From: JANNGC01 sp043757045
GTDB lineage: Bacteria > Verrucomicrobiota > Verrucomicrobiia > Limisphaerales > SIBH01
Assembly: GCA_043757045.1 (NCBI GenBank)
Contig: JAYVQC010000097.1
Coordinates: 1 to 64,000 of the forward strand
Length of the DNA stretch: 64,000 bases
Direction: 5' to 3'
Shown: positions 57,690-64,000 of the stretch, piece by piece
Position numbering within the stretch: position 1 is the stretch's first letter
Layout: each line of letters opens with the position of its first letter
Notes under the pieces: generated by a model
What the model was told of the DNA's origin: nothing
The model's input: the letters and a program-made list of their open reading frames with translations, nothing else
Database searches by the model: none
Made by a program: the position numbers and the translations under genes

Positions 57690-59529
57690 AACGCCGTCCC
57701 TCTTCGCGACGCTCGCGAAACAAACGATGAGTCCTCCCGCACCACTCGATTCCATCCAGGGAGAAAAGCTCACGCACGAGCAGAGCGCGTATCTCGACGG
57801 CTTTTTCTCCGGCCTGCGCGAGCGCGGACTGACCTTCGGGAACATCGCGCCGAACCCCGTCACGCAAGCGGCCGCGACGGCCGATTTAATTTTCGAGGAG
57901 CGCGTGAAACACGAGTTGCATCCGCTCGACTCCTATCCGCTGCTGCTCGAACACGCAGTCGCGAACAAAGCGCCGGACAAGGAGAACATCTACCGCTTCA
58001 AGTGGCACGGGCTGTTCTACCTCACGCCGCACAAGGAAGCGTTCATGTGCCGGCTGAAAATTCCCGGCGGTGTGCTTAAGACGTTTCAACTCCGCGAAGT
58101 CGCGAAGGTGTCGCAGGACTTGACCAGCGGCTACGTCCAGATCACCACGCGGGCGAATCTCCAGTTGCGCCTCATCGAGCCGAGGAACGCGCCGGAATTT
58201 CTGCGCCGCATCCAGTCCGTGGGCCTGAGCAGCAAGGGCGCGGGCGCGGACAACATCCGCAACATCACCGCGAATCCCACCGCGGGCATCGATCCTTACG
58301 AACTGATCGACACGCTGCCGATGTGCCTAGAACTGGCGCAACTGATCAACCACGACCGCGCGCTGCACGACCTGCCGCGCAAGTTCAACATCGCGCTGGA
58401 CGGCGGCGGACTCATCGGCACGGTCGAGGACACGAACGACATAGGCTTGAAGGCGGTGAAGATCGACGCGCCGATCAAGAACGGTGACACGGAAATTCCC
58501 GCCGGAGTTTATTTCCGCATGAAGGCGGGTGGCGCGACCGGGCATCAGACTTTCGCCAGCGACATGGGCGTGCTGGTGAAGCCGGAGCAGGCGGTGAAAG
58601 TGATTCTCGCCGCGACCCGCGTTTACGTCGCAAACGGAAATCGCGGCGACCGCAAGAAGGCGCGGCTCAAGCACCTGCTCGACCATTGGTCGCTGGAGCA
58701 ATACCTCGCGGAGATTGAGAAGATGCTTGGCTACAAACTGCTGCGCGCGCCCGCCACAGGGCCGAACGGAGTGATGGAGTCTGGGAGTGCTGGAGTGCTG
58801 AACTCCATCCCTCCATCCCTCCATCCCTCCATCCCTCCCGCCCCGCCCCACTCCCACGTCGGCGTGTTCGCACAGAAGCAGCGCGGGCTGAACTACCTCG
58901 GCGTCATGATTCCCGTCGGGCAGTTCACGCCCAAGCAAATGATTCGCCTCGCTGAGATCGCCGACCTTTACGGCTCCGGCGAAGTGCGGCTCACCGTCTG
59001 GCAGAATCTCATTATCCCGAACATTCCCGATGCTTATGTCGAGACGGTGAAAAAGGCCGTGAAGAAGGCGGGCTTCGACTGGAAGCAATCACACCTGCGC
59101 AGCGGACTGATCGCCTGCACGGGAAATTCCTACTGCAAGTTCGCCGCTTCCAACACCAAGGCGCACGCGCTCGAACTGGCTGATTATCTGGAGAAGAAAC
59201 TGGAACTCGATCAGCCGCTCAACATCCACCTGACCGGCTGCCCGAATTCCTGCGCGCAGCATTACATGGGCGACATCGGGTTGCTCGGCACGAAGGTGAA
59301 AGTCTCCGGCGAAACGCTGGAGGGCTATCACGTCACGGTCGGCGGCGGCTTCGGCGATAATCAGGCGGTGGGCCGGCAGGTCTTCAGCGGCGTGTCCTTC
59401 GAGCAGTTGAAGCCGACGCTGGAAAAAATGCTGACGACCTATCTCAAGCGTCGGAGCGCGGGCGAAACTTTCCAGCAGTTCACCACGCGCCACGATCTGA
59501 ACGCTTTGCAAATGATCTTCAGCGAGTAG
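57679..59529 (+). CDS. Ferredoxin-type siroheme nitrite/sulfite reductase (NirA-like)
   Basis: 616 residues from ATG 57679, which lies inside the end of the flavoprotein gene. FKWHGLFYLTPHKEAFMCRLKIPGGVL, QITTRANLQLRLI and NIRNITANPTAGID (with the siroheme-carboxyl arginines) are conserved. The [4Fe-4S]-siroheme cysteines are C480-x5-C486 (CTGNSYC) and C521-x3-C525 (CPNSC). NirA proteins reduce nitrite to ammonia; close relatives reduce sulfite. Pairing with a CysJ-like partner fits an NADPH-fed enzyme. Residues ~364-387 come from an insert with ATCCCTCC repeats. Confidence 0.88.
   Translation: MSIETPSLFATLAKQTMSPPAPLDSIQGEKLTHEQSAYLDGFFSGLRERGLTFGNIAPNPVTQAAATADLIFEERVKHELHPLDSYPLLLEHAVANKAPDKENIYRFKWHGLFYLTPHKEAFMCRLKIPGGVLKTFQLREVAKVSQDLTSGYVQITTRANLQLRLIEPRNAPEFLRRIQSVGLSSKGAGADNIRNITANPTAGIDPYELIDTLPMCLELAQLINHDRALHDLPRKFNIALDGGGLIGTVEDTNDIGLKAVKIDAPIKNGDTEIPAGVYFRMKAGGATGHQTFASDMGVLVKPEQAVKVILAATRVYVANGNRGDRKKARLKHLLDHWSLEQYLAEIEKMLGYKLLRAPATGPNGVMESGSAGVLNSIPPSLHPSIPPAPPHSHVGVFAQKQRGLNYLGVMIPVGQFTPKQMIRLAEIADLYGSGEVRLTVWQNLIIPNIPDAYVETVKKAVKKAGFDWKQSHLRSGLIACTGNSYCKFAASNTKAHALELADYLEKKLELDQPLNIHLTGCPNSCAQHYMGDIGLLGTKVKVSGETLEGYHVTVGGGFGDNQAVGRQVFSGVSFEQLKPTLEKMLTTYLKRRSAGETFQQFTTRHDLNALQMIFSE
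58770..58838. repeat. Tandem repeat tract in frame in the siroheme reductase gene
   Basis: GGAGTCTGGGAGTGCTGGAG words are followed by four CTCCATCC octamers (to 58838). The encoded peptide is ESGSAGVLNSIPPSLHPSIP, in the loop between domains of the reductase. Confidence 0.75.
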
Positions 59530-59630
59530 TGAGCGTGACGGCGGCGTCTCGCCGACGGCACGTTGCTCACGGCTGCAAATCAAACTTGCCCACCTGTGGC
59601 CCGCCCGAGTTCTTCCTTCCAACCTAATTA

Positions 59631-59663
59631 AAATAAAAACACCGCCGGTAAGACCGACGATGT
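59631..59663 (-). terminator. Terminator for the small membrane gene
   Basis: On the reverse strand an 11-base stem (59653-59663 with 59639-59649, two G-U pairs) and a 3-base loop is followed by TTTTTATTTTAA. It lies 26 bases past the stop at 59689. Confidence 0.8.
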
Positions 59664-59688
59664 TTGCGGGGCGAAAACGTGGGGCGGC

Positions 59689-59823
59689 TCAGGCCGCCTC
59701 TTGGAGTTCCACAACGGAGCATTCGTACGCGGGCGTGGCGCGTTTCGCGGCCAGACCGAGCGCGACCATGAGCAACGCCGAGCCGCCGAACCAGACTCCA
59801 CCGATGATGAACAAGATTGTCAT
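59689..59823 (-). CDS. Small single-pass membrane protein (44 residues)
   Basis: The reverse strand from ATG 59823 reads MTILFIIGGVWFGGSALL, then MVALGLAAKRATPAYECSV and a short tail to TGA at 59689. One membrane helix (residues ~3-24) is evident. A GAAGGGGAG ribosome site lies four bases upstream of the ATG, and a terminator follows. No family is recognised. The close fit of these signals makes it more likely than chance. Confidence 0.6.
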   Translation of the reverse strand: MTILFIIGGVWFGGSALLMVALGLAAKRATPAYECSVVELQEAA

Positions 59824-60005
59824 GCGCTCCCCTTCGCATCACTCGTGCCGTGCCCGGCGCCGCATGATTCCGCCTTGGCCCGCGCCGTAGTTGTCCACAG
59901 ATGGTGCATTCGGTGTCCTCGGTGTCTCATCCCCGTACAAATGCGGATTGCTTTCAAAGCCCGGATTTCCAAAGCTAAACCGCCTTAAAAAAAGAAACGC
60001 AACGC

Positions 60006-62732
60006 ATGTCGCCACGGCACAAATCAGAAATCGGTCTGCCCGCCCCTCGTCGGAATGACGCCGGGCCGGAGGGCGATCTGCCGCCCGCGCCCGCCGCCCG
60101 GACCGTGCGTGCGCGGCGCCGCGCGTGGCCTTTACGCTGCGTGGTGCTGGCCACCGTGGGCGCGTTGGCCGGACTGGCCTGGGGATTTTTCACGCGGCCT
60201 CACACGGCCTCGGTCCGGCTGTTTGCGTTTGAGCGCCGCTTCGCCACCTCGGCGGAGGCGGCGGATTTTTCCTCGTCCGTCACCGCGGGCGCGGCGTTGA
60301 CGCGGTTCAAAGCCAAGTTGCCGCCGGGCCTGTCTGCACAAAATCTCGCGGAACGCTGTCAGGTCATCATCGAGCCGGGGCAGTCCGTGCTCACCGCGAC
60401 GGTCACGGCTAACGACGACGCCTCGGCGCGGGTGCTGGCGGAAGATTTCGCCGCGCATGTCGCGCGTTGTGCGGATGAATGGGTCGCGAAACGTGCCGAG
60501 GAAAACGAGCGTCAAATTTCTGCCGCGCAACGTCGCCTGCAAGAGCTTCGGAACCAGCTCGGCGAAGCATCTCCCGCCGTGATCGCCGCCGTGACCAGCA
60601 CGCCGGCGCTGGTGGAGGAACCGGCGGTCCGTGCGGAGATGATGGCCTTGCGCGCGGTGCAGCAGGAGTTGGCACAGGCGCTCACGCGTTTCACCGAGGA
60701 GCATCCGCGCGTGAAGGAACTGCGCGCGTCCATCGCGGCGTTGCAGGGCGAGATCGCCAAACAAAATCCTGCGGCCCTCGTCGTAAAAAACGATTCCGCA
60801 TCGCTTTCGGCCAAAGCCACCACCGACAAATTCGCGCCGAAAACGTCCATCAACGAAATCGAACTGGCGCGCCTCAAGGCCGAGTTTTCCGCCCTGACCG
60901 CTTATCGCGATCAGTTGATCCAGGAGCGCGTGAACAACCGCGGCAAGGATTCCGAGCCGTGGCGGCAGGCCGAGCAGGTTGCTGTCGTGCGCGTCACGGA
61001 GACCGGGCGTTTGCTCTCGTGCTACGCGCTCGGTGCGGGCACGGGACTGCTGGTCGTGGGCGCGAGCCTCGGCCTGGGCCGCCGTCGCCGTCGTGTGATT
61101 TGTGACCGCGATTCATTGGAGGAAGCCACGCAACTGCCGGTGCTGGCCGTGGTGCCGGAATTGAAAGGCATGACCGAGGCGCAGAAAGATTACTGGGCGG
61201 TCGAGACGTTGAATCTGATTCGCAGCACCGCGCGCGCGGACAAACGCGGCTGCTTCGTCTGCGGCGTTATTTCGGCTACGAATGGCGAGGGCCGCTCGAC
61301 GGTGATTGATTTGCTGGCGAACGCCGGGCTGCGCAATGGCAACCGCGTGCTCGTCATTCCCACGCCCGATTTTTCCCAACCGGGCAACACCGTCATCGCG
61401 CCGCCGCCCATGAAAGACATCGTGGCCGTGGCGCGGCAGACGATCATGCTCGAGGCGGGCAACAACGCTCTACCCGTCCACTGGGAACGCGCCTTCACCA
61501 CCTGGCAGCACGAGGAAAACGCGCTCGTGCTCGTCGAGCTGCCGCCCGCCACCACGGCGGATGCGCTGGTCTATTCCAGCGGCGTGCCGAACGTGCTCTG
61601 GCTGGGCGCGGCGCGCGTGGCGGACGCGGTGACCACCGCGCGTTGCGTGAACAGTCTGCGAAACTCTGGCTGCCATTTGATTGGGGCCGCTTTGAATATG
61701 TGTTCCACCCTGCAAAAACGCGCGGCCCTCTGGCTTGCGCTCGCGGCGTTCTCCGCCGCGCTCTTGCCCGCGACCGCGCAAGAGAACCCCACCGCCAGCG
61801 CCGCGCCGGCCAACGCCATCTCGGCCACCAAGTCGCCCACGCTCGCGCCCTGGCAGGAGCACCTGACGCTTGGTCCCGGCGACGCGCTCGAAATCAGCCT
61901 CTACGGCCAGAAAGATTCCACGCGCCAGGTCGCGGTCGGCCCGGACGGACGTTTTAGTTTTCTGCAAGCGATGGACGTGACGGCGACGGGGCTGACGGTG
62001 GATGAATTGCGCGCGCAGCTGGAGCAAACTTTGATGAAGTTTCATCTCGCGCCGCGCGTGGTGATTTCGCCGCTGGCCTTCCGCAGTAAAAAATATTACC
62101 TGCTCGGCAACGTGCAGGGGCGCGGCTCGTTCCCGCTCGACAAGCCCACGACCATCGTCGAGGCCGTGGCGCGGGCGAATGGTTTTGTGGTTGCGTCGCC
62201 ACAGCGCAGCAGCTTCACGCTCACGGATTTTTCGCAGGCGTTCCTGATGCGGCGGCAGGCCGACGGATCGTTCGCGCGCGAGGCGGTGGACTTTGAAAGT
62301 TTGTTCCAGCGCGGCGAGTTGCAGCACAACAAACTGCTTGCGCCGGATGATTATCTCTACTTCCCGCCGACTGGCCTGGACGAAGTCTATGTCCTCGGCT
62401 CCGTGCCCGGCACCGGCCCAGTGGCCTATGCGAAAGATTTGACCGTGCTGGGCGCGATTGCGGCGCGGGGCGGTTTCACAGCCGCAGCCTTCCAGGAGCG
62501 CATCCTCGTGGTGCGCGGCAGCCTCAACAAGCCCGAGACCTTCGTGGTCAATATGAGCAAGGTGCTGCGCGCCGCCGGCAAAGACTTCCCCCTGCAACCC
62601 AAGGACATCATCTACGTCTCGCGCAAGCCGTGGGCGAAGGCGGAGGAATTGCTCGAAGCCGCCTCGTCCGACTTTATGCGCGCCATCGCCGTCAGTTGGA
62701 CCGGCAAACAAATCGGCCCCCTCACCAAATGA
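60006..62732 (+). CDS. Fused chain-length determinant (Wzc-like) and polysaccharide export (Wza-like) protein
   Basis: 908 residues in one uninterrupted frame. Residues ~40-62 and ~338-358 are membrane helices that flank a Wzz-type periplasmic part with coiled coil (ENERQISAAQRRLQELRNQLGE, EEHPRVKELRASIAALQGEI). Residues ~380-560 resemble a BY-kinase domain but with a degraded P-loop (ATNGEGRST, where GK[ST] is expected). At 565 MCSTLQKRAALWLALAAFSA looks like an embedded signal peptide, followed by a Wza-like part with LGPGDALEISLYGQ and two SLBB-type repeats. Fusion of the two is odd; an internal start at ATG 61698 might also be used. Confidence 0.8.
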   Translation: MSPRHKSEIGLPAPRRNDAGPEGDLPPAPAARTVRARRRAWPLRCVVLATVGALAGLAWGFFTRPHTASVRLFAFERRFATSAEAADFSSSVTAGAALTRFKAKLPPGLSAQNLAERCQVIIEPGQSVLTATVTANDDASARVLAEDFAAHVARCADEWVAKRAEENERQISAAQRRLQELRNQLGEASPAVIAAVTSTPALVEEPAVRAEMMALRAVQQELAQALTRFTEEHPRVKELRASIAALQGEIAKQNPAALVVKNDSASLSAKATTDKFAPKTSINEIELARLKAEFSALTAYRDQLIQERVNNRGKDSEPWRQAEQVAVVRVTETGRLLSCYALGAGTGLLVVGASLGLGRRRRRVICDRDSLEEATQLPVLAVVPELKGMTEAQKDYWAVETLNLIRSTARADKRGCFVCGVISATNGEGRSTVIDLLANAGLRNGNRVLVIPTPDFSQPGNTVIAPPPMKDIVAVARQTIMLEAGNNALPVHWERAFTTWQHEENALVLVELPPATTADALVYSSGVPNVLWLGAARVADAVTTARCVNSLRNSGCHLIGAALNMCSTLQKRAALWLALAAFSAALLPATAQENPTASAAPANAISATKSPTLAPWQEHLTLGPGDALEISLYGQKDSTRQVAVGPDGRFSFLQAMDVTATGLTVDELRAQLEQTLMKFHLAPRVVISPLAFRSKKYYLLGNVQGRGSFPLDKPTTIVEAVARANGFVVASPQRSSFTLTDFSQAFLMRRQADGSFAREAVDFESLFQRGELQHNKLLAPDDYLYFPPTGLDEVYVLGSVPGTGPVAYAKDLTVLGAIAARGGFTAAAFQERILVVRGSLNKPETFVVNMSKVLRAAGKDFPLQPKDIIYVSRKPWAKAEELLEAASSDFMRAIAVSWTGKQIGPLTK

Positions 62733-63835
62733 AGCACCTCATCGTTCTCCTTTCGTTGTTGCTGGTCGTGACCGGCTGCCGCACGCGCGGGCCGAAGTTT
62801 GATCCGCTGGCTTCCGCCGCGCTCGAGGGCGACTTCGCCTCCACCGGGCTTTCCAACCACCTTGACCCCGCGATGCTCAAGGCCTCGACCGAGCCGTTCC
62901 GCCTCGGCCCCGGCGACATCCTTGAAATCGAAACCCTTGGCGAGGCGAAGAGCACCGTCATCACGCCCGTCGGCCCGGATGGGAAAATTTATTACAACCT
63001 CCTGCCCGCCCTCTCCGTGTGGGGACTCTCGCTCGCCGAGACCCGCGCGCTCGTGCAGCGGGAGATGGCGAAATACACCCGTGCCATGCCCGAGCTCGTG
63101 CTCAATTTGCGCGGCGTGGCCAGCAAGCGCGTCTGGGTGCTCGGCCAGGTCAACAAGCCCGGCGTCTATTCCCTCGCCACGCCCACGACCTTGCTCGACG
63201 CGCTCGCCCAGTCCGGCAACAGCGAAGGTCCCCTGAGCAGCCAGAATCTCGGCGGCGTCGGCGTACGCGGATCTCGCGGCGACGGCATTGATGATGGCAC
63301 GGCGGACTTCTCGCGCAGCTTCGTGCTGCGGAACGGCAAGCGCCTGCCCGTGGATTTCAACCGACTGCTCAAGGGCGGCGACCTCACGCAAAACATTTTC
63401 CTCGAGCCGGACGACTTCATCTTCGTGCGCCCGATAGAACTCGCGAACATCTATCTCCTCGGCGCGGTCGGCTCTCCGCAGATCTTCGCTTACCGCCGCG
63501 ACCTGACCGTGAGCGACGTGCTCATCAGCGCCGGCGGCACCGTCAAATACGCGCAGAACGGCCGCGTCGTCATCGTGCGCGGCGGCCTGACCGATCCGAA
63601 AATCGCCAGCGTGGATTACCACGCCATCGTCACCGGTAAGCAGGTCAACGTGCGTCTCCAGCCCGGGGACATTGTCTATGTTCCCTTCACGCCGTTCCGA
63701 CGGCTGGCGCAGCTTGCGGAAGAAGTGCTCGATCAATTTGTCCGTACCATCGCGGTCAACGAGGCGACCTTCATCATCACTGATCAAAACAAGCCAGTGG
63801 GCATCACCGCGCCTTATGGCGGCATCCGACCATAA
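62729..63835 (+). CDS. Polysaccharide export lipoprotein (Wza-like)
   Basis: 368 residues from ATG 62729, overlapping the previous stop (ATGA). A lipobox LVVTGC (Cys17) marks a lipoprotein. The poly-export domain has LGPGDILEIETLGEAKSTVITPVGPDGKIYYNLLPALSV. Two SLBB repeats follow (VWVLGQVNKPGVYSLATPTTLLDALAQSGN and IYLLGAVGSPQIFAYRRDLTVSDVLISAGG), ending with LQPGDIVYVPFTPFRRLAQLAEEVLDQFVR. It would form part of an outer-membrane export channel for exopolysaccharide with the upstream fused protein. Confidence 0.9.
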   Translation: MKHLIVLLSLLLVVTGCRTRGPKFDPLASAALEGDFASTGLSNHLDPAMLKASTEPFRLGPGDILEIETLGEAKSTVITPVGPDGKIYYNLLPALSVWGLSLAETRALVQREMAKYTRAMPELVLNLRGVASKRVWVLGQVNKPGVYSLATPTTLLDALAQSGNSEGPLSSQNLGGVGVRGSRGDGIDDGTADFSRSFVLRNGKRLPVDFNRLLKGGDLTQNIFLEPDDFIFVRPIELANIYLLGAVGSPQIFAYRRDLTVSDVLISAGGTVKYAQNGRVVIVRGGLTDPKIASVDYHAIVTGKQVNVRLQPGDIVYVPFTPFRRLAQLAEEVLDQFVRTIAVNEATFIITDQNKPVGITAPYGGIRP

Positions 63836-63867
63836 CCGGGCACGAGCTTTTCACAGACATTCTTCAG

Positions 63868-63897
63868 AGCGCCGGTTTCCCAACCGGCGCTTTTTTT
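63868..63897 (+). terminator. Rho-independent terminator after Wza-like gene
   Basis: AGCGCCGGTT-TCCC-AACCGGCGCT (10-base perfect stem) followed by seven T, 32 bases past the stop. Confidence 0.93.
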
Positions 63898-64000
63898 ATG
63901 GCGCGATGCGGAAGAAGCTGCGCGGCGGCGTGAAGGGATTGGTGAAACTCGCCGCGCCATTCGTGAGCACGAACTGGCGGTCTGGCGTCCAGCTTTGCAA
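63896..64000 (-). CDS. C-terminus of a secreted protein, partial
   Basis: The reverse strand from the edge reads LQSWTPDRQFVLTNGAASF...SFFRIAP and stops at 63896. The closing F-FRI/LR pattern after a TNPF-type turn is common at the end of large verrucomicrobial secreted proteins. Only 34 residues are seen. It is convergent with the Wza-like gene. Confidence 0.6.
   Translation of the reverse strand: MQSWTPDRQFVLTNGAASFTNPFTPPRSFFRIAP

Larger units (their letters stand above)
59530..60005. other. Gap after the siroheme reductase gene
   Basis: GTGAGC..GCTCAC (59530-59571) could fold but lacks a T-run. A small reverse-strand gene and terminator lie at 59631-59823. Further on, TCGGTGTCC-TCGGTGTCT (59910-59928) is a short tandem word. 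Nothing else is seen. Confidence 0.6.

Overview
The window is GC-rich, gene-dense DNA from a Gram-negative, diderm bacterium (BamA, Skp/OmpH, Wza-type export proteins, lipoprotein signals). Several families point to the Verrucomicrobiota, probably near the Pedosphaera/Limisphaerales group: a PVC-type CXXCH cytochrome (19257-20366), BlaI/M56 regulators whose peptidase is fused to a secretin-like domain (765-4612), DUF4394/CHRD and FG-GAP secreted proteins, PQQ-type beta-propellers, and many small hairpin repeats. This assignment is inference; no rRNA or tRNA gene was seen.

Layout. 1-7405: a partial beta-propeller gene, the blaI/M56-secretin pair with a visible operator, a HEAT-repeat protein, a second beta-propeller and a PIN toxin module. 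7410-12465: five tightly packed genes with a HemN-like radical SAM enzyme, a secreted unknown, a DUF1016 nuclease, a chorismate-lyase-like protein and a halogenase-like flavoenzyme. 12524-16182: hemW, then an ECF sigma factor with its anti-sigma-like partner and a secreted protein. 16330-25978: a membrane unknown, nagA, a heme protein, a cyclic-nucleotide-sensing histidine kinase, mutL, moaD/moaE, hpt and a dimeric dUTPase-like gene. 26159-28583: an MBOAT/SGNH acyl-transfer pair. 28930-40520: a large DUF4394/CHRD protein, then dnaB, bamA and skp, and an FG-GAP protein. 40631-48763: a TPR-CHAT protease gene, a duplicated fragment of its 3' end, two PIN toxin modules and an ECF sigma operon. 48879-54516: an SDR enzyme, queD and a LuxC/LuxE-like pair flanking an MFS transporter. 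54777-59529: an inositol-phosphatase-like gene and a flavoprotein/siroheme reductase pair. 59689-63835: a tiny membrane protein and polysaccharide export genes.

The most striking property of the window is a population of small hairpin and tandem-word repeats. Many are intergenic, often as nested inverted repeats built from 7- to 10-base words. Others lie in frame inside otherwise intact genes: the M56 peptidase, hemW, mutL, the CHAT protein, the MFS transporter, the LuxE-like protein, the sulfite-reductase-type flavoprotein and its siroheme partner, and the DUF1016 nuclease. One ~75-bp palindromic element occurs in the same orientation and reading frame in two unrelated proteins (M56 and MFS) and adds nearly the same peptide to both. 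These elements mostly sit in linkers between domains and look like a mobile or amplifying repeat system that coding sequences tolerate.
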